A stretch of 64,000 nucleotides of DNA from Clostridiales bacterium (GTDB lineage Bacteria > Bacillota > Clostridia > Saccharofermentanales > Saccharofermentanaceae), in the NCBI GenBank assembly GCA_017529925.1, contig JAFXMZ010000027.1, forward strand, positions 1-64,000, given 5' to 3'. The notes beneath the pieces were generated by a model, which did no database searches, was not told the DNA's origin, and saw only the letters and a program-made list of their open reading frames with translations. Both the position numbers and the translations under genes were made by a program. This document shows positions 6,653 through 14,744 of the stretch, piece by piece (position 1 is the stretch's first letter; the number at the start of each line of letters is the position of its first letter).

Positions 6653-8530
6653 TTATCCCTTAGGCTTCATCATGCACCTGAGTGCATTGAGGATAGCTAT
6701 TATCAGGACTCCGACATCACCGAAGACCGCGAACCACATACCGGCTATACCCAGTGCTCCGAGTATGAGGATCAGTATCTTTACGCCCAGCGTGAAGACT
6801 ATATTCTCCCTGACTATCCGCATCGTTTTCCTGGACAGTTTTATCGCGTCAACTATCTTGGGAAGGCTGTCGTCCATGAGTACTACATCGGCAGATTCGA
6901 TCGCGGCATCGCTTCCCATGGCTCCCATCGCGATACCTATATCCGCTCTGGTAAGTACAGGTGCATCGTTGATGCCGTCGCCGACGAATGCAACCCTTCT
7001 TCCTTCGGACAGGAGCTGTTCTACTGCCTCAACCTTACCGGCAGGCAGAAGTTCTGACCTGTACTCGTCGATACCCGCTTTCGAGGCAACATTTGATGCA
7101 ACCTTTTCCTTATCGCCCGTGAGCATTACGGTCTTTCTGATGCCGCTTCTTCGTAGTTCAGATATCGCCTCCGCGGAATCGCTCTTTATCTCGTCATTGA
7201 TCACGATGTGACCAAGATACTCCCTATCCCTGGAGATATGGATTATCGTGCCCGTCAGATGGCATTCATGCCAGTCGGCACCGACCTCTTCCATCAGAGC
7301 TCCGTTCCCGACATAATACTTCTGACCGTCTACAACGGCTTCGATACCTCTTCCGGTTATCTCGCGGACTTCACCGAGCCTTTCCCTGTCGATATGACCG
7401 GAATGATGTCTGACGATCGAATCGGCTACAGGATGGTTCGAATAGCTCTCGGCAACGGCAGCAATATCGATCAGTTCTTCCACCGTGATCGAAGAGGGAT
7501 GGACATCCTCGACCGCGAACCTTCCTTTTGTGATCGTTCCTGTCTTATCGAAGACGACGGTATCTATCTTCGAGAGCATCTCCAGACAGTTAGCACCCTT
7601 GATAAGGATACCCTGTCTTGATGCACCTCCTATACCTCCGAAGAATGAGAGAGGAACAGATACGACGAGAGCACAGGGACATGAGACTACGAGAAATACG
7701 AGTGCACGTCCGACCCACTTTATCCAGATATCAGGATCTGCAATTCCCGTAAAGAGAGGAGGAATCACAGCCAGGAGAAGTGCACCGATGACGACCGCGG
7801 GAGTATACCACCTCGCGAATCTGGTAATGTAATTCTCGACATTAGCCTTCTTCTCGGATGAATTCTCTACGAGCTCCAGTATCTTTGAAACTGTACTCTC
7901 TTTGAATCCGCTCTCCGTCCTGACCTTTATCACGCCGGTGAGGTTCAGAGTGCCGCTGATGACATTCTCCGAAACACCTGCTTCAGCAGGAACACTCTCA
8001 CCTGTCAGCGCCGCGGTATCTATTGTCGTGTTGCCTTCGATGATGACTCCGTCAAGGGGTATCTTTTCGCCGGGTCTGATGATTATGATCTCACCGACTT
8101 CGACTTCTTCAGGGCTGACCGTAACCTCGCTGCCGTCCCTTATCACGACTGCATGATCAGGTCTTATATCCATGAGGGAAGCGATCGCCTTGCGGCTCCT
8201 GCCGACAGCAATACTCTGGAAGAGCTCACCTATCTGATAGAAGAGCATGACAGCCGTAGCCTCAGGATATTCACCCGTCGCGAAAGCACCTATCGTCGCA
8301 ACTGTCATCAGGAAATTCTCGTCAAAGACCTGACCGTGGATGATGTTGACAAAAGCTGTTCTCAGGACGTTATATCCGACGATCACATAGGGTACGAGGT
8401 ACAGCAGGAACTTAAGTATCCCTTCGATCTCAAAGACCTTACACGCGATCGCCGCTCCTGCAAGGAGCACACCTGATGCGATTATCCGCACCAGCATCTT
8501 TTTCTGTTTACGGGTCAGCCTGTACTTCAT
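6653..8530 (-). CDS. cadA: P1B-type heavy-metal (Zn/Cd) exporting ATPase, lacking the HMA domain
   Basis: The 625-residue pump has the transport motif SCPCALV in the sixth membrane helix, the phosphorylation motif DKTGTITKG, the phosphatase motif LTGES and the hinge GDGINDAPVL. The CPC motif together with the ArsR partner points to Zn2+, Cd2+ or Pb2+ export rather than copper. The usual N-terminal metal-binding HMA domain is absent here and is encoded as a separate 72-residue protein just upstream (8557-8775). The order is regulator, HMA protein, pump, all minus strand. Expression should be induced when metal releases the ArsR repressor from the operator near 9184-9203. Confidence 0.93.
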   Translation of the reverse strand: MKYRLTRKQKKMLVRIIASGVLLAGAAIACKVFEIEGILKFLLYLVPYVIVGYNVLRTAFVNIIHGQVFDENFLMTVATIGAFATGEYPEATAVMLFYQIGELFQSIAVGRSRKAIASLMDIRPDHAVVIRDGSEVTVSPEEVEVGEIIIIRPGEKIPLDGVIIEGNTTIDTAALTGESVPAEAGVSENVISGTLNLTGVIKVRTESGFKESTVSKILELVENSSEKKANVENYITRFARWYTPAVVIGALLLAVIPPLFTGIADPDIWIKWVGRALVFLVVSCPCALVVSVPLSFFGGIGGASRQGILIKGANCLEMLSKIDTVVFDKTGTITKGRFAVEDVHPSSITVEELIDIAAVAESYSNHPVADSIVRHHSGHIDRERLGEVREITGRGIEAVVDGQKYYVGNGALMEEVGADWHECHLTGTIIHISRDREYLGHIVINDEIKSDSAEAISELRRSGIRKTVMLTGDKEKVASNVASKAGIDEYRSELLPAGKVEAVEQLLSEGRRVAFVGDGINDAPVLTRADIGIAMGAMGSDAAIESADVVLMDDSLPKIVDAIKLSRKTMRIVRENIVFTLGVKILILILGALGIAGMWFAVFGDVGVLIIAILNALRCMMKPKG

Positions 8531-8556
8531 CTTATCTTCCTCGCTGTCCGGTCCGC

Positions 8557-8775
8557 TTACAGGATGACTCTGCAGTCAGGCTCCACTTTTTTGATCGTCT
8601 TGACAGCCTTCTTGAGCACCGCATCGAAAATATCATCCGCCGCCTCAAGAGTCATCTTCTGGGAAAGGAAGTTGACGGATACGCTGTCTACTCCCTCGAT
8701 CTTAGCAATGGCATCCTGCATCTTTGCAGCACAGTTGGCGCAGTCAAGATCCTCAAGTTCAAATACCTTTTTCAT
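8557..8775 (-). CDS. stand-alone HMA heavy-metal-binding protein
   Basis: The 72-residue protein is a single ferredoxin-like HMA domain with the metal-binding loop DLDCANCAAKM, where the two Cys bind the metal. The Leu-Asp before the first Cys is typical of Zn/Cd-type domains rather than copper chaperones. It sits between the ArsR-family repressor and the P1B ATPase that lacks this domain, so it probably feeds metal to the pump in trans. The domain appears to have been split from an ancestral fused ATPase or never fused. Confidence 0.9.
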   Translation of the reverse strand: MKKVFELEDLDCANCAAKMQDAIAKIEGVDSVSVNFLSQKMTLEAADDIFDAVLKKAVKTIKKVEPDCRVIL

Positions 8776-8799
8776 GTTATAAAACCTCCGTTTTTATTA

Positions 8800-9150
8800 T
8801 CAGTGTCTGTGCTGGTGGGAATGACCCTCATGGCCTTCCCCCGACTCCTCGGTGACATGATCGAATCCCTGCGCGATTATCGTACTGACATGATCGTCAG
8901 AAAGTGAATAGACTATATTCTTTCCGTCTCTCGAACCGGTCACCAGGTTTGCATCCTTAAGAGTCTTGAGCTGATGTGATATAGCCGACTGTGTCATCCC
9001 GAGGGATTCAGCTATATCATTGACCTTCATCCCGCCTTCAAGGAGTGCGCACATTATCTTGAGCCTCGTCGTGTCTCCGAATATCTTAAAGAGATCCGCA
9101 AGATCGCAAAGCAGTTCGTCGCTCGGCAGTCTGTGTCTTGTCCTTACCAT
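8800..9150 (-). CDS. ArsR/SmtB-family metal-sensing repressor
   Basis: The winged helix-turn-helix (VNDIAESLGMTQSAISHQLKTL) is classic ArsR/SmtB. At the C-terminus the pattern DDHVSTIIAQGFDHVTEE supplies Asp-x-His and His-x-x-Glu, equivalent to the alpha-5 zinc site of CzrA/SmtB, followed by a His-rich tail (HEGHSHQHRH). The ATG at 9150 is preferred because GGGAG lies 7 bases before it; the ATG at 9156 is too close to that motif. It heads the HMA/P1B-ATPase operon and an inverted repeat in its promoter fits autorepression relieved by Zn2+ or Cd2+. Confidence 0.92.
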   Translation of the reverse strand: MVRTRHRLPSDELLCDLADLFKIFGDTTRLKIMCALLEGGMKVNDIAESLGMTQSAISHQLKTLKDANLVTGSRDGKNIVYSLSDDHVSTIIAQGFDHVTEESGEGHEGHSHQHRH

Positions 9151-9183
9151 GGTCATTCTCCCGTCACTGTTGTCGTTCTATTC

Positions 9184-9246
9184 ATATGAGCACCCGTTCA
9201 TATGTTGTTATGTTCATATAATATACATCCCCTTCTTCATTGTCAA
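9184..9246 (-). promoter_or_regulatory. promoter and ArsR operator of the metal-export operon
   Basis: Minus-strand -35 TTGACA (9241-9246) and -10 TATTAT (9218-9223) are 17 bases apart. Immediately downstream, ATATGAGC (9184-9191) and GTTCATAT (9196-9203) form an 8-4-8 inverted repeat with one mismatch, like ATATGAAC-type half-sites of the CzrA/SmtB group. A further half-site GTTCATATAA overlaps the -10 box. Confidence 0.85.
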
Positions 9247-9334
9247 CAGTAATCTGCCGCATTTTTCAAACTTTATTAGAGGTGACGCTTAGTGTATAAT
9301 CTTAAGGAATAAAAAACACCTTGAGGATATACCG

Positions 9335-9958
9335 ATGCTCCAGTCCGACCGCGACCATATTTTCGATCTGATACTGAGGATGTCAGAATGCCTTAAGCAG
9401 GAATGCAATATCTTATGCGAACTCATAGATCTTGATGAGGATTTTGAAACTGTCTCCAAGAGGATATCCATCTCCGAGGATGACGCTGATAATCTCATGC
9501 ATGAAATCCATTACTACTACCTCGACCAGTCGCTCGCAGACGGCAAGGATTCATCTGCCCTCCTTGAGGTAGCCGAGTCAGTCGAGCGCTGCACCGATAC
9601 GGTCGACGATATCGCGAAGGATTTTGTCAGATATAATGTTTCGAAGGTGCGTGATAATGCGGTCGCATCGATCATCAGTGCGAATGCCGCAGCACAGAAG
9701 CTCATCGAGGTCATCTTTGCCGTACGTAATATGACAAAGACCGATACTCCCTTCAAGGTCATTTTCGAACTGGATCATTTCAAGATAGAGAGCGATAAGC
9801 TCTTCGACCTGCAGATGCAGAAGCTGTTTGAGAATGAGAAGGATCCCATTGAGATCATCAAGTGGAAGGATCTTTACAATTCGTTCAGGAAGCTTTTTGA
9901 TGACTTTGAGGAGGTTGCCGAGATCTGTTCCAGATATTCACTCTATCAGGAAAAATGA
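9335..9958 (+). CDS. DUF47/PhoU-like helical protein
   Basis: The 207-residue, all-helical, acidic protein resembles the DUF47 (PhoU_div) family, with a central SVERCTDTVDDIAKDFVRYN helix of the PhoU type. Family members usually sit beside a Pit phosphate transporter and modulate it, but no transporter gene is adjacent here. TTGAGG lies about 9 bases before the ATG. The gene is divergent from the metal operon and convergent with hemW, with no intergenic space before hemW's stop. Confidence 0.7.
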   Translation: MLQSDRDHIFDLILRMSECLKQECNILCELIDLDEDFETVSKRISISEDDADNLMHEIHYYYLDQSLADGKDSSALLEVAESVERCTDTVDDIAKDFVRYNVSKVRDNAVASIISANAAAQKLIEVIFAVRNMTKTDTPFKVIFELDHFKIESDKLFDLQMQKLFENEKDPIEIIKWKDLYNSFRKLFDDFEEVAEICSRYSLYQEK

Positions 9959-11122
9959 TCAGACGAACTCCCTGAATACCTCATTAGCAAGATCAAGACC
10001 TTTAGGCGACGTGAGTCTTATCCTCCCGCCGTCTTTTTCTATCAGGCCCCTTTCGAGAAGGCTTCCTATCCCGTCTCCGAATACCTCTCCGGGTTCCCTG
10101 CCGAACCTTTCCGCAAATGCCTTATCTGCGACGCCTTCCGACGTCCTCAGCATCAGCATCATATATTCTTTCTGTTTCGCCTTTTCGTCGAGCGTTTCTT
10201 CGACAGTTACCGATAAGGGGTCTTGGATATAGCTTTCGATGTCATCATCATGACAGAACCTTACGCTGTCCAGAAAACCATGCGCGCCTGCTCCTATAGC
10301 CGCATACTCGAGCCCCTTCCAGTAGATCGAATTATGGATGCTCTCCCGCCCCTTTGGCGAACAGTTCGATATCTCATAAGGACAGAATCCTCTCGTTTTG
10401 AGATATGCCCTCACATCGTGATACATCTTCCTTTCCAGCGAAGGATCGACTATGTCATCTATTGCATCCCCGTATCTGGAATAAAAAGGTGTTCCCTCCT
10501 CGACCGAAAGGGCATACAGGCTTATGTGTGATACACCAAGATCAAGAAGTCTGCCGGCGTCCTTTATCAGGCCTTCGACAGTCTGTGCCGGCACTCCGGT
10601 AATAAGGTCCGCAGAGATATTCCTGAATCCCGAATCGCGTGCGATCCTTATCGCATCCTCAGCAGCCTTTGGATCATGGAGACGTCCTAACGTCTTCAAT
10701 ACATCCTTATCAAGTGACTGGATGCCTATAGAGATCCTGTTGAATCCTGCATTCCTGTAGGTCTTCGCCTTCGAGAGGGTCAGTGAATGCGGATTGGCTT
10801 CTATCGTTGCTTCCATGTCCTCTTTACCGATCCCGAAAGCGTCGATTACCCGTTCCAGGAGCTCTGCCGTCAGGAACGCATCCGGAACACTCGGAGTCCC
10901 TCCTCCGAAGTAGACTGTATCTGTCCTGTCAGTTGGATCGAGCTTCAGGTTATTGTCCGGAAGAAGTCCGTTTCCTATCCTCTCCTTATAGAAAGCTGCT
11001 TCCTTCATGCATGCATGAAGATACTCGTTTTCGATGTCGGGAGATGATCTGCGCGAAAAGAATGAGCAGTAGGGACACTTCGCCTCGCAGAAAGGGATAT
11101 GGACATATATGTGTCTTGCCAT
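9959..11122 (-). CDS. hemW: radical SAM heme chaperone HemW-like protein
   Basis: The 387-residue protein has the radical SAM cluster motif CEAKCPYCSFF near the N-terminus (Cys-x3-Cys-x2-Cys), the YFGGGTPS motif and the HemW C-terminal wing. The extra Cys of the true HemN (CxxxCxxCxC) is replaced by Phe, which is the usual mark of HemW, a heme-transfer protein rather than coproporphyrinogen dehydrogenase. Its ATG overlaps the preceding stop as TGATATG, so it is translationally coupled to the Toprim-like gene. The 3' end meets the DUF47 gene tail to tail. Confidence 0.88.
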   Translation of the reverse strand: MARHIYVHIPFCEAKCPYCSFFSRRSSPDIENEYLHACMKEAAFYKERIGNGLLPDNNLKLDPTDRTDTVYFGGGTPSVPDAFLTAELLERVIDAFGIGKEDMEATIEANPHSLTLSKAKTYRNAGFNRISIGIQSLDKDVLKTLGRLHDPKAAEDAIRIARDSGFRNISADLITGVPAQTVEGLIKDAGRLLDLGVSHISLYALSVEEGTPFYSRYGDAIDDIVDPSLERKMYHDVRAYLKTRGFCPYEISNCSPKGRESIHNSIYWKGLEYAAIGAGAHGFLDSVRFCHDDDIESYIQDPLSVTVEETLDEKAKQKEYMMLMLRTSEGVADKAFAERFGREPGEVFGDGIGSLLERGLIEKDGGRIRLTSPKGLDLANEVFREFV

Positions 11123-11123
11123 A

Positions 11124-11816
11124 TCAGAAAGACCTTCTTCTTACTCCGGAACGGACCGGCTTTCCGCGGAGGGCGTTTACGAGCGCCTCTTTAAACCTTT
11201 GAAAGCTCGGAGAGATGTTATTGTCTGCCTTCATATACTCCGATATCGTCTCGGCCCATCTGGCCTTATAGTGACCTATGGCCGGATAGCCGACTTCGAT
11301 CAGGTCGTCTGCATTCTCAGGACATACCATCCTGCAAAGGACTTCCCACGTGCCGCATACCGAATCCTGAACATAGCCTGCGAGTACATCCGTATCGGCA
11401 TCGGGATAGGCTTTGAGTATTGCTTCGGCATCCCCGAGCATCCACGCTTCGATCTCCTCGGTGCACAGGCCTATGACCGACTTAAGATCGGGTGCAAACC
11501 TCGCACAGATTTCATAGAGTTCGCTCCTCAGTTCATCGGGATCCTTATCGTCGGAATCCATTATAACGACAAGTATCATTCCGCCTTTTGAGCCGTAGAC
11601 ATCATTATATGCCCTGCACTTTGCAGGAAGAAGATCCAGCAGGGAACTCGCAAACTTCGGGGGCCTTGAGGACAGGTCCTTGGGCAGGCTTCCGCATCCC
11701 CTGTGAGGACGAACGGCGATCTCTGCCGAAACACCGGTCTCATCCAGTATCTGTGATGCCAGACTTCTTACTATTGTGGCACCGGATTTGTCTTCTGTCA
11801 GGATCTCAATATGCAT
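11124..11816 (-). CDS. Toprim-like (DUF4276-type) partner of the AAA ATPase
   Basis: About 230 residues, starting at the ATG at 11816 just after the ATPase stop (TGA-T-ATG); an in-frame start at 11840 would overlap the ATPase. Conserved acidic motifs are an early Glu (EILTEDKSGA), Asp-x-Asp-Asp in VVIMDSDDKD, and CTEEIEAWMLGD. This layout of Glu, then DxD, then Glu is that of the Toprim-like nuclease fold seen in DUF4276 and DUF4435 proteins that pair with AAA ATPases. The C-terminus is basic (RSGVRRRSF). By analogy with OLD-type and PARIS-type pairs it could be the effector of an immunity module, but it could also do DNA repair. The family assignment is by eye. Confidence 0.65.
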   Translation of the reverse strand: MHIEILTEDKSGATIVRSLASQILDETGVSAEIAVRPHRGCGSLPKDLSSRPPKFASSLLDLLPAKCRAYNDVYGSKGGMILVVIMDSDDKDPDELRSELYEICARFAPDLKSVIGLCTEEIEAWMLGDAEAILKAYPDADTDVLAGYVQDSVCGTWEVLCRMVCPENADDLIEVGYPAIGHYKARWAETISEYMKADNNISPSFQRFKEALVNALRGKPVRSGVRRRSF

Positions 11817-11817
11817 A

Positions 11818-13038
11818 TCACTGTCCGGCCGGATCATCATATTCTATGTCGCTGTCGAGATGACCGCCGTACCATATGGCACCCATTCCGACACCGCGCT
11901 TGAAGAGAGCATTTACGACCTCATCGGAACCTGCACATCTGATGTTGACGCTGTCATCCTCCTCACTTCCAAAGTCCCTCTCGAAGACCCATATCTCTCT
12001 GGGATTCATCGACTCGATGATATAGGGATTATGTGTCGAGAAGATTATCTGGCTCAGAGGATTTCTCATCGTGAACTCCCTCATCTCGTCTGCGAGGACA
12101 TCGACCATATCATGATAAAGGTCCTTGTCGGGAGTCTCGATGAAGATCGTTGAGTGCGGATCCGGATCCCTCAGCAGGAGGAGATAGAGAAAGAGCTTGT
12201 CGGGACTTGAAGCCAGATTCTCGGGGAGTCTCTTTTTCTTCTTCATCTCAGGGATGGCGCTCTTTATCTCGGATATGATCCTTTCATATCCTTCCCCGTC
12301 CGTCATCTTCATATACTCGAGCACGTTGCTCACATTCGAACCGTGGCTGTTGAGATGCCTGTGTCCTCCCGGCGCATTTCCGTCGTTATAATATGAGCTG
12401 ATGTCATCCGTCGAAAAGGCGCAGAAGAACCACCTCTCGATCTCCCTGAACACACCTGCGATAAGAGGGAACTGACCGAGTCTTCCGTAGATACTTAGGG
12501 CTGTCTGGTGCTCATTCGTTATCTCAGCCTCGCTCTCCTGTCCTTTTGAATCAACTGCAGATCCTTTGCCGTACTGAAGGTTCATAATGAACTGCCTTTC
12601 AAATCCCGCATCCCTGCGGACGGATCTGATGAGTTTCTCGGAACTTATAACGGGACTTCCGAACTTGTTCCTCGACAGTTCGAGCTCATACTGCATATAT
12701 GTTACGTTCCCTGTCTTCTTCTCCTTGAACTTGAAGAAAAGGTCAAACGATGCCGGCTGTTCCTTATCGATCAGAAGGTTCGTAAAGCCGGGTCTGCCGT
12801 CAGCCTTTGATGCAGATGCAACGTCGGAGATTATGCATCTCTTAAGGAAAGACATCGCCATGAGGAAACTTGTCTTACCGGTGTTATTGCGTCCGATAAG
12901 TGCATTCAGATTGCGCATCCTGATGCTGATATCCCGGACTGAAGGATCTTTGGAAGCGATCTCGGAGTCTTCGAGCATCATGCCGATCTTGTCATCATCA
13001 AATACATCGAAATTACGGATCCTGACACCAAGCAACAT
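11818..13038 (-). CDS. OLD/RecF-like AAA ATPase (AAA_15/AAA_21 type)
   Basis: The 406-residue ABC-class ATPase begins with VRIRNFDVF and has Walker A IGRNNTGKTSFLM near residue 58. Late motifs are the Walker B-like STIFIETPDKDLY and the switch ISTHNPYIIESM-like SQIIFSTHNPYI. In relatives the Walker B usually reads EEPE; here it is ETPD, so the second Glu is Thr. There is no long SMC-like coil. It is coupled to the Toprim-like gene by TGATATG. Its own promoter at 13074-13103 separates it from the coaD operon terminator. Such ATPases sense or load the partner nuclease in OLD, Gabija and PARIS systems; the role here is inference. Confidence 0.75.
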   Translation of the reverse strand: MLLGVRIRNFDVFDDDKIGMMLEDSEIASKDPSVRDISIRMRNLNALIGRNNTGKTSFLMAMSFLKRCIISDVASASKADGRPGFTNLLIDKEQPASFDLFFKFKEKKTGNVTYMQYELELSRNKFGSPVISSEKLIRSVRRDAGFERQFIMNLQYGKGSAVDSKGQESEAEITNEHQTALSIYGRLGQFPLIAGVFREIERWFFCAFSTDDISSYYNDGNAPGGHRHLNSHGSNVSNVLEYMKMTDGEGYERIISEIKSAIPEMKKKKRLPENLASSPDKLFLYLLLLRDPDPHSTIFIETPDKDLYHDMVDVLADEMREFTMRNPLSQIIFSTHNPYIIESMNPREIWVFERDFGSEEDDSVNIRCAGSDEVVNALFKRGVGMGAIWYGGHLDSDIEYDDPAGQ

Positions 13039-13073
13039 AAACAGTTTACCGCCTTATTCTTTATGCTGTTTCC

Positions 13074-13103
13074 ATTATACCCCTAAGGACTCGTGTTGCA
13101 CAA
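13074..13103 (-). promoter_or_regulatory. promoter of the ATPase-Toprim-hemW operon
   Basis: Minus-strand -10 TATAAT (13074-13079) with a weak -35 TTGTGC (13098-13103) 18 bases upstream. It overlaps the T-run of the preceding terminator. Confidence 0.6.
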
Positions 13104-13136
13104 AAAAACTCCGCCGTCATATTCCTGACGGCGGAG
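13102..13136 (-). terminator. strong intrinsic terminator of the division/coaD run
   Basis: CTCCGCCGTC (13109-13118) pairs perfectly with GACGGCGGAG (13127-13136), followed on the minus strand by T7. It closes the long run that begins at mraZ. Confidence 0.95.
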
Positions 13137-13160
13137 CATTCTGCTCATCTTTTATTAAGA

Positions 13161-13667
13161 TCATTCGATCGTAGACTCGATCTCGGAAAGGTTCGTCTGG
13201 ATCCTTGCGATGCTCTCGCTCAATGTATTGTTAGCGCCCTGGAGGAGCTGCTTTACATATACATGAGCACTCTTACGGAGCTCGTCGGCCTGCGCCTCTG
13301 CTGCTGCGATAATATTCTCAGCCTCATCACGTGCGCCTCTCGTGATCTCGTGGTCATTTACCTTTGATGCATACATGCGGTTTGCATCGTCGATGATCTT
13401 CTTATTCTTCTCTCTCGCGGTACCTATGATCTCCTGAGCTCTCATGATGATATCATTTGACTGTCTTACCGAAGCGGGGAGCTTATTCTTGAGTTCTTCG
13501 AGTGAAGCGATCATGTCATTCCTGTCTACCGAGCACTTATCGGTAAAGGGCACGCCGTTCGCATCCTGAACGATGGATATCAGCTCGTCGATATGTCTGA
13601 TGGGATCATAACGCGGAGCACGGGGCTGCTGTCCTGCGGGGTTAGGCTGATAATTAACATTATCCAT
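13161..13667 (-). CDS. coiled-coil protein, ATP-synthase-b/DivIVA-like
   Basis: The 168-residue protein has a polar Pro/Gln-rich start, then long amphipathic helices (RDEAENIIAAAEAQADELRK) like the b subunit of ATP synthase or DivIVA-family proteins. It has no membrane segment. Its position right after coaD, at the end of the run, is common in Clostridia for a DivIVA-like cell-architecture protein, but no specific function can be shown. The stop is 25 bases before the terminator stem. Confidence 0.7.
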   Translation of the reverse strand: MDNVNYQPNPAGQQPRAPRYDPIRHIDELISIVQDANGVPFTDKCSVDRNDMIASLEELKNKLPASVRQSNDIIMRAQEIIGTAREKNKKIIDDANRMYASKVNDHEITRGARDEAENIIAAAEAQADELRKSAHVYVKQLLQGANNTLSESIARIQTNLSEIESTIE

Positions 13668-13669
13668 TG

Positions 13670-14158
13670 TTAATTCCTTCCTTTCTTTAATTCTTCGGAT
13701 ACGAATCCGACTATCTCGGCCGGTACCATCTTGGAGATGTCACCTCCGTAAAAACCGACTTCCTTTACTATGCTAGAACTTATCAGCGACAGGTCGTCGC
13801 GACAAGGAAGAAGGACTGCATCATATGAAGGTTCCAAAAGCCTGTTGGCAAGTGCCATCTCCGCTTCATATCTGAAATCGGACTCAGACCTTATGCCTCT
13901 AACGACCGCATCGCATCCTGTCTCTTTGTAGATGTCGACCAGGAGGCCGTCGTGGCGGATAACTTCGATATTGTCAAACCCCTTCAGCGATTCACGTGCC
14001 ATCATCACACGGTCCTCAGGCGCGAAGAAGTGCTTCTTGGCATCGTTATGCATCACTGCTACATACAGTTTATCACAAATCTTGGCCGCACGTCTCGCGA
14101 TGTCCCTGTGGCCTCTCGTAAACGGATCGAAACTGCCCGGGAACAGGAGTTTAGTCAA
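13670..14158 (-). CDS. coaD: phosphopantetheine adenylyltransferase
   Basis: CoaD makes dephospho-CoA from ATP and 4'-phosphopantetheine. The nucleotidyltransferase signature LLFPGSFDPFTRGH is at the very start, followed by RGIRSESDFRYE and ISSSIVKEV, all as in the family. The start is TTG at 14158: AAGGAGG lies 8 bases upstream and the resulting 162 residues match the usual length. A longer frame opens upstream within rsmD but lacks a ribosome-binding site. The start overlaps the rsmD stop by eight bases, which indicates translational coupling. Confidence 0.95.
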   Translation of the reverse strand: MTKLLFPGSFDPFTRGHRDIARRAAKICDKLYVAVMHNDAKKHFFAPEDRVMMARESLKGFDNIEVIRHDGLLVDIYKETGCDAVVRGIRSESDFRYEAEMALANRLLEPSYDAVLLPCRDDLSLISSSIVKEVGFYGGDISKMVPAEIVGFVSEELKKGRN

Positions 14159-14744
14159 TCGTCTGTCCTCCTTCTGATTCTCCTTTTCCAAAAAATGTTA
14201 TCACTGTAAGACCGTAACTACAAGAACGAAGAAATTTCATGTTTATTACATCTGTGTCAAAAGGCAGTTCAGAGGAGTGTTCTACGATCATTATCCCGTC
14301 ATTTTCGAGCAGATCGTAACGCCTGATCATGTCCGCGATCTCGACTGCTGCCTTATGCGCATTCCGGTATGGCGGATCGAGAAAGATGATGTCGAATCTC
14401 TGACCCTCATCTGCAAGTCTTTGAAGCGCCGGACCGTATGGTGCCCTTATGAGCTTTAATGCAGGATCTTCCGCGGCATGGATCTTTTCGAGATTCCTCT
14501 TTATGACAGAACATGCCTCACCCGATCTTTCTATCATCACGCCAAGATCTGCACCTCTTGATACCGCCTCTATGGCGATCTGACCCGTGCCCGAGAAGAT
14601 ATCCAGGAACCTGCATGACGGTATCCTCACCGATATCATCGAAAAGAGCGCCTCCTTGACCTTATCAGTCGTAGGCCTCGTATTATCCCCCTGCGGAGCA
14701 AAAAGGACCGCTCCCCTGTACTTACCCGTTACTACTCTCGGCAT
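14151..14744 (-). CDS. rsmD: 16S rRNA (guanine(966)-N2)-methyltransferase
   Basis: The 197-residue protein begins with RVVTGKYRG, has the RPTTDKVKEALFSM motif, the SAM-binding FLDIFSGTGQIAIEA and the catalytic LDPPY of the N2-guanine methyltransferases. RsmD modifies G966 of 16S rRNA. Gene order recG-rsmD-coaD is widely conserved in Bacillota. The start shares its first base with the last base of the recG stop. Confidence 0.95.
   Translation of the reverse strand: MPRVVTGKYRGAVLFAPQGDNTRPTTDKVKEALFSMISVRIPSCRFLDIFSGTGQIAIEAVSRGADLGVMIERSGEACSVIKRNLEKIHAAEDPALKLIRAPYGPALQRLADEGQRFDIIFLDPPYRNAHKAAVEIADMIRRYDLLENDGIMIVEHSSELPFDTDVINMKFLRSCSYGLTVITFFGKGESEGGQTID

Noticed and set aside
14158..14191. 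Extended N-terminus of CoaD starting in rsmD
   Set aside because: No ribosome-binding site there; the TTG at 14158 with AAGGAGG gives the standard length.
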